64,000 nt of DNA. Source: Channa striata (taxonomy: Eukaryota > Chordata > Actinopteri > Anabantiformes > Channidae). Below the pieces are notes generated by a model, which saw nothing but the letters and a program-made list of their open reading frames with translations, ran no database searches and was not told the DNA's origin. Of the stretch, positions 25,416 through 37,480 are shown piece by piece (the stretch's first letter is position 1; each line of letters begins with the position of its first letter). The DNA lies in NCBI GenBank assembly GCA_033026295.1, contig CM065175.1, positions 14,831,837-14,895,836 on the forward strand, in the 5' to 3' direction. A program made the position numbers and the translations under genes.

Positions 25416-26172
25416 GCTTAGTGAGATTTTTTCAGATAACTGATACCGCAATCGCACAACAAGGAAATGCACATGGTAAAAATACATGTAAACATTTTGC
25501 ATCTTAACAACTCGTTACAGTAGTTTAGTTCAGTGGTTTCCAGCCTAAAATCAGCACAGAATTTGTGTTTTACGTCATTCTCATAGACAGATTATTTACA
25601 GCAATGTTGACTACAAGTATGCAGTAATTCCAGTCAGGCCGATCGCTTTTAATCCCTATGCTCTTCTATGTGGACATATTTCAGATATTGGGTGATAATC
25701 AAAGTCAGAATACTGAAGACTGCTGGGTGGTCATCGTCACTTCCACTTTTATGGGTAAAAGTAAACAACGTTTTGAGAGGGAAACAGAAATGGACAGTGA
25801 TCTGGGATCGGGGAGGAGCGATAAATCCATCAAAGAAGAGCGTCTTCTTGGCTCATTTCTGTCAACCAAGAGGGAGAACAAGCCGGGCTGAAGGCTTCCC
25901 ATTCCAAAAACAACATAGTTGGAGAGGTAGCCTATTGTGTCCTGACAGATCGGTCTGACTGAAGGAGGCGGAGGAGGTCGCCTCTAACTGACACACTGGG
26001 AGGAGCAGAGGTGAGCAGAAATCTGGGGGAGATAGGAACACAGCTGCAGTTCAGAGGAGAGTTAGTGGCGTTACTACCTCACATAATTCAGGACTGACTG
26101 GCTGCAAAGGTTGTTTGAGTGTCTCTGAATTTATTACGCTATATGCTTCTTGGGTTGAAAGCTTCCTAATCC

Positions 26173-26203
26173 ATCTATCTATCTATTTATCTATCTATCT
26201 ATT
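26173..26203. repeat. ATCT tetranucleotide repeat
   Basis: About eight ATCT units with one ATTT variant. Confidence 0.9.
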
Positions 26204-27130
26204 GAAAGATAAGGAGCTGACATGATCTTCTGCCCTCCCTCTCTGTTGTTCTTGGCGTAGGATGGGGGACCCTCCTCTGTCCTAATCACTCCCCAGGTAC
26301 TTGCACCCCACCCCCACACCTCTGCCCATCATCCCCCTGCACACTGTTCATCCTCATGTGCAGCTGGAGCACTTTGTTTGACCTCCCCTCTCCTCACAGA
26401 GCGCTTATTAACAGGGACTCTGCTGGGACTCCTCGCAGCAGTTGTGGTTGGAGTGAAGAACCACGCTGGACTACTGACACTATGCTCGTCACTTCCATAA
26501 GCCAGAGTGACGTACTGTGTTAAAATACGTTCTAGCTACAGCACATCTATTCAGGTGCTGTATAATTCCATTTTGTCTGCTCTTGTGGGTATTAATGGGC
26601 TATTTAACATTTCTAAAACTGATTCAAAAACTGAAGGTTAAAACTTTCATGAACTCAGGCTTTACAGGACTCACTTTTATGAGCTACGTATCTACAGTCC
26701 AGAGTATCTCTGAACTCACAGTAGCACCTGTCAAGCTCCCAGTCTCAGCCAAATGACGGTAAAGCTCCTGTAACACTGAGAAGAGATATTTTCATTGCAT
26801 GGGTCAGTGCACTGGTCTCCATGCTGCAACGGGCTGGGCGAACGTGTGTGTGGTCTGCTGGGTGGCAACGTGCTTTACAGGCAGCAGAAGGCATGGCTCA
26901 GTGGTACTGAGGTTTGAGCTTTAGCTGTGGTGAGAGCAAAAAAATAAATGAGCTGAAGTTTATCTTATGGTCCTCACTGACGGAAACAAGTAAACCTACA
27001 CAAGTAAAATGCAGAAATAGCTGATTCTCCAACCTCCTGTTTTTTCCTCCCAGCGTTGTTGTTGTTTTGTGAGTAAAGTTAGACCAGTGGAACTCTTTGT
27101 CAAAGCCTTGGAGGAAGCCCTGTGTTTGTT

Positions 27131-27158
27131 TTGTGTGTGTGTGTGTGTGTGTGTGTGT
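27131..27158. repeat. GT microsatellite
   Basis: About 14 GT units, followed by TTTTACACACA. Confidence 0.95.
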
Positions 27159-30100
27159 TTTACACACAGATTATACTGCTGGGATGCCAGTTCTTCCATA
27201 GACTCCACATCACCCTGAGCTTCCAAGCTGTGAAAACATAGTGAAGGTTTGCAGTTTCTTAGTGGCTAATAAGGTGTCATTGTGCACTGGAGCTGTCTGG
27301 TGTCCCACAGAGTCGCACCATGACATGAATAGATTTAACAAGGCATCTCTTACACGCACACACACTTACACGTGCATTTACATATGTGCATATTGATGTC
27401 CCAAACCAGAACTTTCTGAGAAATGAGACTCTAGCTTGCCACATTTTCTCAGACAAAGTTAAATTGTGCTCTGCTACATAAATACTGACTTAACCACGAT
27501 TAGAACCTGCAACTTCAAAGCGCTTGCCTTTCAAAGACTTTCTTTTACAGCCACCTTCAGGAGTCCTGGCTCCTATGTGTCCAGACAGCTTATAAAGGGC
27601 TGTTTTCATGCTCACCTCCCAATTCAGCACCCCACATCCTCTCACTACCACTGAAGTGCTGTTATCAGAAAAGACCCTGATACGATGTCTGGATTTCTCC
27701 ACGGAATGGGACATTTTGAGACCACTGCTGAGGAAAAATGCTGTCATCCTCTCATCCAACTCTGACGCTTGACCTTGTTAGTCCTGCGGGTTGATTAGAG
27801 GCTATCTGGGACTTCTCTTTGAAGAACACACCCCTGTCTTTTCTCATCCCGTGCAGTCGATCCGTCTTGGTGAGCTGCCCCTCGACTCTTTGCGGTTCAA
27901 CTTTAATGGAGTGAACATGAATATCACGGTCAATTGTGGGAGCCTTGTACATGTGGAGGACTGTGGTTTGTTATTTCAATAGATATGAGTAGGCTGATAG
28001 AGGAACACTGCCTTCCAAGGCTGGAGCAGAGAAAATAGACAGGTCTCTGTGGATCTGGCTCTGGCTCGGGAGTGAGTGAGAGCCTGAGTTGTGTCTGCCT
28101 TGATGTGACCTTGGGGAGGGGTGCTTAATGACGCTCTGGGGTCACTCATGACTGCTGTGTCAAGTTGCTTGAGTCACTAATATACACTTGACTTTATCCC
28201 AACACCCACTCACTATTCAGTGATAAGGACAAAGGCTTTCTTCATCAGTCATTTGCCACTTGCCCAGACCAGTGGACACAAACGTACTGTAAATCACTGA
28301 AAAACAATCAGCGCTGTTTATCTCCCGCTCACGTGGCTGTTATTGTCAGGCCCTGATTCTCTGTAACTGACTGATGAAGTTTTTGTCTTTATTAAAGATC
28401 AACACTGGCGGAGTTGTCCTGTGATGACATCATATTCAAGAGAAACAGCTGTGTTTTCTCAGAGTCACTTCAGCAGCAAAGTGTTGAATTCCATAGAACA
28501 GTCTGCCAAGAAATGTAAATGTAGAGTGGGCGTAAATACTGTCTTTTGCATTATTAGTTTTTAAAAAAGGGAATGCTCGTGTGTCCTTGTAGCCTAGCGC
28601 ATGGCGATCACAACATCTCTGATCCAACGCTTGCTCGAATGTACATTTGACATGTAGAAAATCGAGATTTATCAAATTTATTCTTAAACATCAGACAAGT
28701 GAAACTGAATAGAACAAGGACACCAGGTACAACAGACCTTTTGTGTCATTTCACTTTGCTAAAGTAAAAGTATTTGTCAGTGTTAAAATTTCACATGATT
28801 GCTGAAAGTATCAGGAATGAAAGCATTCATAACGTAGAGTGACCCCTAGTATTTAACATACTAAGTTACTTCCTGCTAAGGTAAGATTTTCACAAAAACA
28901 CCTGAGCCAGTGGTTCTGACTAAAGCCCTCCAGTCCACACAGCAAAGTTCCTTTCAGTATGACACTGAGCCCTGGTGTGTGTTTCTTATTTGAACAGCAC
29001 TTTGAATAAAAAGCAACAGTCAGATGGTAAAAAAAAAAAAAAAAAAATTGGCAGAATAAAAAGCAACATAACATCCTGTTTTTATTTAAAAGATACAATG
29101 AAATCAAATTATATATAATATGTTTTATCAGCTTATTTGGTGGTACAAGATATTGCAGGGAAAACAATGAAAGACAGACTGTGGAGCTGCCGTCTCACCT
29201 GGGAGGTGCAGCAGTCAGGAAGGGATCAGCACCATGGACAGGGCCACCCGGCAGGTACACTCACCTTGGAGGGTCCTGAGCTGCTCCTCTCTGTCACTAT
29301 CATCTTCGTCTTATTCAAATGTACTAAATTTTACTAACTGGAAATAGTAGAATTTGAATGTACTAACTTGAAATCATAGAATTTGACAGTAGCAGAGCTG
29401 GATAAATGAAATATTTTTCAAGAAAGCGATGCATAAAAAGCAGATGAATTAATAAGTGAGATCTTCTCTTGCCTGATTTTTAAAAAGCCTAATTAGGAAA
29501 AACGCTGCCCGAGTCTCAGTTAAACAAGCCTGTGTTTCACCTGGAACAATACTTCACTCTCAGGCCTGTAAATGGATGTTCACTGGTGTTGTGACCCCTG
29601 ACCCTGACTGCCCCCCTGTTTCCTGATCCAGATGCTGCTCCCGTGGACCACTGCCTTCTCAACCTAAACAAAGTAATCCTCCGCTAAACAAGATGGATAT
29701 TGTATCACCAACCCAGTAAATACCAGAGGGCCTATCACAGAGCTGCCCTCTCCTCATCCCCGACTGGAACCATCTCGGAATAGTTACTTTTTGTATTAAT
29801 TTATGGATGAACAAAGACATTTGCGCTTTGTTGTTCGACAACACACACTTTGTGTTATATTAGGCCAGACAAAAAGCCGTACCCTCTTCTGAGGAATAGA
29901 CAGGGCACTCAACACTCGTGCACATTAAAGTTGGAAGAAAAGTTCTGGCAGTTCTGGCTGCACATCAGAAATGTGGGATTTGGATCATATGTTGCCTATA
30001 TGAGAGTCCTTTGGTCTCACATGGTTCAAGTAATACTAGAGGGAAACATAAATCAGAAATCCACGTGGGTTAGGTCTACAGAGATGTGCCAAGGTTGCAT

Positions 30101-30479
30101 AATACTTTATTTAAAACGATTTCTCATTTCATACTGGAAATTGTAGCAAACACATGGCAGCAGAGATATGACCAACATTGTATTTGTATGAATTGTTTGT
30201 GCTGAGATCTACTGGAAAGTTCTCACAATTTGTTAATTATATTTTGTCTGTTTTTGTTTTTGAAGGAATTCGTTCTAAGGGTCCTTTCAGCATGATGAGG
30301 CCATTTCCCCTTGCTCATGTGAACTCACTTTACCTCTCTTTGGTTTAATGAAAATCTTATTAATTTTTTCATTTAATTGCACTTTAAATGCCTTCTGTAG
30401 TCGCAGCATCAGTCGGTATCTTTGCCGAATCTGACTTTGTATTAGGAGGGTTTGTGATTGCTCTTGTGATGCTCCCACC

Positions 30480-30600
30480 CCTCGAATCACGTAATTCATC
30501 TTCTTGACCAATCCTGTCCCTCCCCAAAAAGTTTACGCCATGCAGCCTATAAGAACTGCCTAAGTTTCTCAAGTATCAGAAAAGACTTGTCCTCCCAGGG
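30480..30600 (+). promoter_or_regulatory. twist1: twist1 core promoter (CCAAT and TATA)
   Basis: A forward CCAAT box (GACCAATCC) lies at 30508-30512 and CCTATAAGAA, a TATA box, at about 30547-30556. Initiation is expected near 30575-30580, leaving a 5'UTR of about 145 nt before the ATG at 30724. Confidence 0.65.
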
Positions 30601-30723
30601 ACCCATCTATGGATACTTTGGTGTCTCCAAAGTCACACAGACCCACAGGTGGACTAACTGCTTGACTTCATGAGAGGGGAATAATTTTTGGACACTTTCC
30701 GGGCGCCATCTACCCAAGTGGAG

Positions 30724-31230
30724 ATGTCTGAGGAAAATATGGGGGAAGAGTCGGGCAGCTCCCCAGTCTCTCCTGTGGACAGCTTGAGCAACAGCGAGGG
30801 GGAGCTGGACAGACAGCCGAAGAGATGTGGGAGGAAGAGGAGACCGAGCAGGAAAAACGGGGAGGACTCAGATAGCCCGACCCCTGGGAAAAGAGGGAAG
30901 AAGTCCAGCAGCAGCAGTCCCCAGTCTTTCGAGGAGCTCCAGTCGCAGCGGGTCATGGCCAACGTCCGGGAGCGGCAGAGGACCCAGTCCCTCAACGAGG
31001 CGTTCGCGGCTTTGCGGAAAATTATACCCACTTTGCCCTCGGACAAGCTCAGCAAAATACAGACCCTGAAACTCGCAGCCAGATACATCGACTTCCTCTG
31101 CCAGGTGCTGCAGAGCGACGAGCTGGACTCCAAGATGTCAAGCTGCAGCTATGTGGCTCACGAGAGGCTGAGCTACGCGTTCTCCGTGTGGAGGATGGAG
31201 GGCGCCTGGTCCATGTCCACATCCCACTAG
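30724..31230 (+). CDS. twist1: Twist1 bHLH transcription factor
   Basis: A single coding exon of 168 residues, starting at the ATG that opens MSEENMGEESG. The open frame extends upstream without another ATG. The basic helix-loop-helix spans about residues 75-127 (RVMANVRERQRTQSLNEAF). Nuclear localisation patches are RKRR at 37-40 and KRGKK at 56-60. The C-terminal Twist box (WR motif) is at 149-168, ending WSMSTSH. The linker LCQVLQSDELDSKM marks Twist1 rather than Twist2, which has LYQVLQSDEMD. The glycine-rich tract of mammalian TWIST1 is absent, as in other fish. Twist1 dimerises with E proteins on E-boxes and directs mesoderm, neural crest and skull development. The N-terminus suggests the teleost b duplicate, but that is from memory. 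Confidence 0.97.
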   Translation: MSEENMGEESGSSPVSPVDSLSNSEGELDRQPKRCGRKRRPSRKNGEDSDSPTPGKRGKKSSSSSPQSFEELQSQRVMANVRERQRTQSLNEAFAALRKIIPTLPSDKLSKIQTLKLAARYIDFLCQVLQSDELDSKMSSCSYVAHERLSYAFSVWRMEGAWSMSTSH

Positions 31231-31885
31231 CACCTGGAGACATTATGCCCGAAATGGTAGGATCAGCCCCACTGCATGACCCGAGGCTGAAGCCTGTGGC
31301 AAAATCCAAAAATAAGTAAAAAATTAAAAATTGAAAAATGATTTCCTTCTAACCTGCAGGTGACTGCTGAATCTACTCATGACAAACCTGGAGTCCAGTG
31401 CTGGACACATGGGATCACACTGTTTAAAGCGCAGACGACTGGGGCTGTTGGGGATCCGGGGGGCTGAGGCCCGGCAGGGACGCGCAGCTCCATCCGCTGC
31501 AGACCAACGTGTCTCCATGTTGCTGACGACGAATGTTAAAACTCTCCCGTGTTTCTGGGGAAAAGAGCGTTTGGACGAGGGTCCCTGGGCTCGTTTCTGT
31601 GGAGGTCGAGGTGCATTTTTGAAACGGTCGTCCCACTTTTTTCTCTTGTGAGACTGTCAGCTGGTGGTGCAGCTCACATTGTTGGCTGACCTTGTGGATC
31701 TAACCTGTGCAAAAAAATATTTTCAGAATACATTTATTTATTTATTGGTGAAACGTGTTGCATTGAGGAATAGATCCTGTGACTGAACTACAAATACGTT
31801 CCTATTTTTATTATCGTTTTTTCTTGTATTATTTTTTTGTAAATGTTTGTATATTTTTTGCATTAAAGAAAATGACGATAGATGT
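31231..31885 (+). other. twist1: twist1 3'UTR with an intron
   Basis: Twist1 genes carry an intron in the 3'UTR. Here a donor GTAGGA at 31257 and an acceptor CTAACCTGCAG ending at 31360 would remove about 104 nt, leaving a junction only 26 nt past the stop and so unlikely to trigger nonsense-mediated decay. The second exon has an AU-rich element (ATTTATTTATTTATTGG, 31732-31748) and a poly(A) signal ATTAAA at 31862. Confidence 0.6.
31862..31867 (+). terminator. twist1: twist1 poly(A) signal ATTAAA
   Basis: A common variant hexamer at the end of an AT-rich 3'UTR, followed by a T-rich stretch. Confidence 0.55.
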
Positions 31886-33492
31886 GTTTGACTTTTCACT
31901 TTTTGTGTGTTTTTTTAACCCATTTTCGGTTTATTGGCTGCTGGTTGTGTTTGGGCAAAATTAAAATAACATACACTGAAACGTGTTAGGCAATCTACCA
32001 TATACATATGAACTGAAGTATATATATTTTTTGCATATACCTGGTGTGGAGCCCACATCAGATTTAATGACAAAAGCTTGCACAATATCGCGAGTCACTT
32101 GGGAAAACAGATGGAGTTATTATTGGCTCGAGTAAAATCGCTGGAGAAACATTCAGCTATTTTTTAAACATCGTTACACATCTCCAATAAAAAAAGAAAC
32201 AATGAATCGTTTGATAAATTCCTTACGACATGTATTAATAAAACTATGTGGAGAAATTCAGCGTCAACACATAATTTAAAGAGGCTATATTACAGCAAAA
32301 AAAAAAGTAAAAAAATGGTCTAACAAAAAAAGTCAGGCTATAAAAACGAAGATAAAATTCCATTTTAATTAAAATTAAAAAACCTCACGCTGTCTCCAGT
32401 TTCTCTCTCACTCTCTCTTTTCCTGGATTTGTTTAGAGTCGGATTAAGGACCCGGCCTGAAACCCACCATCATAAGTAAATACGTTATTCTGGGGTCATG
32501 TCAACCTGCTACAGTTTCTTATAAGACGAGAGTTAAAAAAAATGTGCTGCACTTAAATGTTCAGGACGTTAGAAATTCAGCCACTGCAGAGATCAAACTA
32601 ACAAGAATTACTTATAATTATTATTATATTATTATTATTTATACCCTCCCACACGAGTATAAGCTCAATAACTGAACGAATGTCATTATTTTATCAGTTC
32701 TACTAATTTTGCATTTTGCATTTTTTCCCAACAAGACCTCCTGCGTCATTGCGCACGTCTCGTCCCTTTGGAAGCTTTTCTCGATTTTTGTCACTAAATA
32801 AATCTTTCACAGTGTTATCGTGCAATGATTGATCTCGGTGATGTGGGAAAGTGTTTCTCACTGTCCAAATCACCGTGTGTGCCCGTTTGAAGGTGTGTAA
32901 TTGGCCTGCGAGGCATGTATGGAATTCCCAGATGTCTATGAAACTTAAGGAGGCCGTGAAGGTAAGGCTGGAGGTCTGCGCGCACACAGCCTATCCTCAC
33001 TTTAGGTTCACAGGGGAAATGCTTCATAAACACAGTCTAGGCCCAAAGATCAACAAACAGCTCTATGTGAAACTTTTACAGTTAAGGATCTTCACTCAAT
33101 ACCAAATAAATAAACGGAGCTGACAATAAATACAAACTCTGACCTATTTCTCCAAAAGGCACAGGTTTTTCTTTTTTAAAAGCATTTCAAACTCGCTCTT
33201 ATGCAATGCACTCGCCTTAAATATGTTTCCTCTCCCTTTTTAAGAAGAGAGGAGTTGGCAATTGACACGATGCAGAGGCACAGAATGAAACCTATTTAGA
33301 ACAGATGTTAGTATTTTTAAAAAAGTCACGTGAAATGAGCAGATGTTCAGACTGTGCAGAGACTCGCCTTGCAGAGCATTACTCTGCAGAGAGAGCTCAG
33401 AGCAGCTTTGCCTTCGCACAGACAAGAACCAGGAGAGCGTTTTACTATTTTGCATTCACATTATGGGTTACAGTAAATTTGATCAAAATGGA

Positions 33493-33560
33493 TTTATAAA
33501 AAGGCCACCTGCAGGGGAGGGGATCTTTGACGGGATCTGACCGACCGAGTCGACACCAAG
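33493..33560 (+). promoter_or_regulatory. Candidate TATA promoter and first exon of an unknown transcript
   Basis: TTTATAAAAAGG at 33493-33504 is a near-ideal TATA box. About 30-65 nt downstream lies GC-richer sequence ending in a good donor, ACCAAG|GTAGGAA (GT at 33561). No coding exon was seen downstream on the plus strand, so any transcript would probably be noncoding. It is about 1.6 kb past the end of twist1. Confidence 0.35.
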
Positions 33561-33697
33561 GTAGGAAACAAGCAGACGGACGGACTGTGTGAGATGTGGA
33601 CTTACTGACTGTTTGCCTGGCAGACGATATGAGAAGATCAGGGTGGTTTTGAACTAAGCTTGCAAAACTAACGGGCCTACTGCTCTCAAGGAGTGAG

Positions 33698-33701
<4 letters not shown>

Positions 33702-33742
<41 letters not shown>
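33702..33742. repeat. GT microsatellite
   Basis: About 20 uninterrupted GT units. Confidence 0.95.
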
Positions 33743-33745
<3 letters not shown>

Positions 33746-36700
33746 GAAGGAGGAGGCTCAACAGAGGGGAGTCACTGAGGAACCGACGAGAATTTATCAT
33801 CCAGCTCTTATGAGAGAAAAGAATTGCCCGACACACACGGGACAGAGAAGTAGTCCGCTGCACACACGAGTTCAGTTTTAAAAACAATAAGAACATTTAT
33901 TTTTAACTTGTCATGTCTGACTAACGTGTCACTGTAGTTTCAGCAAATGTGTCATTTTTCTAAACAAATAAATAAAGATCTATAACCTATGTGCAACAAT
34001 ATTAATAAAATAAGATGAGTTTGTTAAACGATCTAAAGCAACAAAAATAACTATAATCATGGTCATAATAATTCGTTAAGTGGTTAAATTAATTAAGACA
34101 CTTTGGTCTTGGCGTTTTGGCTACAAGGTTTGTCACAAAAATAAAATACTGTTGTCAAAAACTGAATAAAATATCTAGGTTTGATAAGCACATGGCAGCT
34201 GACAGGTGATCGATCAGGTCTGACAGGTTTTCATTATTTCATAAAAATAGTTATAATTTTAATAAAATAATTTTGCCTCATAATAAATATTTTACTTTTT
34301 GTTCTGCATCAGTATTGAAAAATATTATTTTGTTTTTTTGCATTTATTCTGCCTCTCTCAAGCTTTTTTCAAGTACTTTGAAAATGTGGTGTAACTGATT
34401 GTTTGTTAGACCTGTTAGAGTAACTCACTACGTTTACTCAATATTTAAATTTTGTTGCATTAATATATTTATTCCTGAACTTAACAGGGAAGAACAGGTG
34501 CAGATTTTACTGCCTGCTCAAATATTTTAAGTGAAACTCCAGATTTTCCATTTTGAGTCTCACACTGAGAAATGAAAAGTCCTCTAGTTGGTAATCAAGC
34601 CCACACACAATTTCTTCCACACCTTTCTCAATGCTCCACAAAGTAAATATTAAAGCCAGGAGCAGTGGAGCTGCATGGAGATCAGAGTACATGGCTGCAC
34701 TTGAGGCAAGGAAACAGAGGAGAGTGCTGAGCAGAAACAGGCAGCCTCAATGCAAAGCTCCTGCATCTGGATTCTTCTGATTACTGAATAAATTAACATC
34801 TCTAATGCGGCTTTTTGTTGAGCGGGCATTTTATTTACTACACATGTGGAAAGTCAGATCAGCCGTTCTACACAAAGAAAACCTTTTCTTTTTCACCCTG
34901 AAAGCTGCCATGCTGTGAAGCAACGACTTTGTTTGAATCAACGCATCTGTGCAAGATCTTTAGTTTTATAAGTGACTAATTCAAGGTGCATTTATGACAT
35001 TTTTGTGCAGCAAAAAAGGAGAAAGACTGGGACTATGACATGAATAAACACACTCAAATCCACAATCATTTAACATATCTAAGCAGATGGTGGTTTTAAG
35101 TAACTCTTGGGTCCACAGATTTTAACTGTTGTTGAAAATGAGCAAGAACGTGCATGCAGGGTTTTTTGATGATAGTGCTCATCCATTCACGGTTGAATGG
35201 AAGAAGACAGACATGACACTTGTCATAAATAATATTTAGCTTCAGTCTAAATCGGTTCAAACAGAAAAACCACGAATAAGAAACGTTATGTCACATCGTG
35301 ACGTTATTTGAGTGTGTCTACTGCAGCTGAAAATGCGTATAATAAGATGAAATAGTTTTCCTGCTAATGTAAGTTTCAAGCTCAGAATGAATATCTTTCC
35401 TTAAATCACAGTAATGCAACCATGGACAGTTTTATTTCTTTTTTTATGCAGAGGCACAGGTTTGGAAGAATTCACTGCACTCTAAACCCCACTTTGTAGT
35501 AAAAGCAACAGAATGAACTTTGCTTAATTCCCTCTTCCAGAACTAATATTTTTGTGTATTGAAAAGATACTAATTTGGTTACAAAAGTTTCAGCAAATGT
35601 AAAAAGTTGGAAAGTATTCACAGTTTACAATTTCCAATCAATTACAGAAATCCCAGATGTTTTGGTAGCATCAAAGATAACACTGTTAGTTTTAGAAAGT
35701 TGTCACCTGACAACAAAAATCACTTTGGAAACACATGGGAGTCTGGCTTTCAGCAGTATTTTCTCCTGAATATAAAACATTGTCTTCATATAAATCAATT
35801 TGACCTGAGACGGGAACTAATGCTGCATTTCTAACCTGGCTTAAAGAAGAGAACATACATTTGTGCCAAATGAAACATTTCTGTGCAGGTTCAGCAGCAT
35901 TTGGTCTTTAAATAACACGTGAACAAAACAGTGAGAAGCATGAGTTGGTATTTGGCTTCACCAGAATCTGGGGAAAAATGGTTGAACTTTCTTTTTTGTT
36001 ATTGACTTATTAAAAACTGCTCAGACTCTCTGGCAAACTCGAACTGCAATATTATTTCTTATCATTGAAAAGATGAATAAATGAACATGTGTTTTTGCAT
36101 TAAACAATTAGACTCTCTTGCGGGAAAAGAAGATAAAATACGGGCATGGTGTAAAAAAGAAACATTATTTATTTAGCAAGATTACATCGATATTTTATCC
36201 TGACTTCAGGTAATAATACAAAGCTTTTGTCTGAAAAACTGTGCTTGAGATAGATTTTCTTTGTCAGGGTGACAGCCTTTGAACATTATTTTTTGAGATA
36301 TCTGGATAAAATGGAGACAATAGAAGTACTTGTATGCCTTTGGCTGTTAGAGAAAATGTTTAATGGATGTTTGTTTTAATCTGGTTGAAAGTTTGTGGAC
36401 ACACACTATGTTTAAGTTGGCAAATTACAGATTTCAACTGAAAATGTGAACCCATGACAGGTCAGCGTTTCATTACAGCGAACGGTGCACTGGTCATGAA
36501 GAGTGACACCATGATTTAGGCATGCAATCTGATTGTATCCAGGTCCACAAATGTCCTTTGATACGCGTCCAAAGGACACAGTCGAAACGCGCGCACCTTG
36601 TGTTTAACCTTTGTTGCATGTGATGTGTGCCACCCAGGCTGCAGACAAGACACGGATCAGTGTGTTTTAGAGGAATACACAATGATGTCATGAACAGGAA

Positions 36701-37259
36701 AAGGCTGGAAAAGGGCTTGGCACTTTCTGGAATTGGCTGGATCCCCATTGGCTCAGCAGAAACGCTGTAATAACAAACAGGCAATCAGAAGGCAGTGTGA
36801 GCGTACACAAAGGCATTGCAAAATTTTGCACGTAATAAAAGCAGATTTTTCACTTGAGGGGGGTGATTATTTGTGTTCTTCCGCTGTCCATAAATAGAGG
36901 GCCTCTTGCAGGAAGTATAAACATACAGATGAGGTGGAGGGGAGTCATAGTCCAATGCAGCGATTTCCAACATTCCTGTTTATGCTCAATCAAGTTGGAG
37001 TATTTACATACTGTGTAACTGTAGTCCCAGTTTGAACATGCAATACAAAGGATTATTTTCTGGGGCAATATGGAAAAAGAATTCTTCTTCGTAAACTGTT
37101 TAATTTGCGTTGCTCCAATGCAGCTCACAAGCTCATTCCCTGAACAAATGCCTCACAAAGTTTGAGCCCACAAATGTCATTAACTCTATTATAAGAGCAT
37201 TAACATATAGGTGCTGGGGAGTTTGTTGCACTAAAAAAGTTAATGAAAATGTAGCGTCT

Positions 37260-37480
37260 TGTATGCGTCTTTCCCTTCTGCCCCTGGGGTTAACTGGGCT
37301 CTAATGAGGCAGCTTCCCTGCCTTTGTCCCCGAGGGTGCCCCACTCCCCGGGTATTAATCCTATTGCCTTCATTAACCTGCTGGCCACGCTAATAATTGA
37401 TGTGTTGTTACCTAAAGTTACAATGATGTCTTTTTTCTCCTGAACCATCTCAAATACTTTATTCTTATCCAATTTAGGGA
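37260..37480. promoter_or_regulatory. Candidate conserved noncoding block in the desert
   Basis: Non-repetitive sequence rich in TTAAC, TAATAATTGAT and CATTAACC-like words, with GC-rich patches between them. It resembles a developmental enhancer. Conservation is judged by eye. Confidence 0.3.

Larger units (their letters stand above)
20600..29400. other. Intergenic region macc1-twist1
   Basis: No recognisable gene. The sequence is AT-rich with small repeats: TA-rich stretches near 23480-23530 and 25392-25415, an ATCT repeat at 26173-26203, a GT repeat at 27131-27158, and poly(A) at 29029-29047. A perfect 15-bp hairpin lies at 23403-23442. GC-richer stretches near 25780-26080 and 27500-27980 might be regulatory. 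TMEM196, TWISTNB and FERD3L, found in this interval in human, were not recognised. Confidence 0.55.

Noticed and set aside
30287..30310. Minus-strand words resembling the HDAC motif GHHAEE
   Set aside because: Translation gives PHHAER without the flanking residues, and it lies upstream of twist1, outside the expected hdac9 position.
30688..30723. Upstream in-frame extension of twist1
   Set aside because: It has no ATG start, and the family N-terminus begins at the ATG at 30724.
31049..31309. Minus-strand open frame antisense to twist1
   Set aside because: A shadow of the twist1 coding sequence with no independent features.
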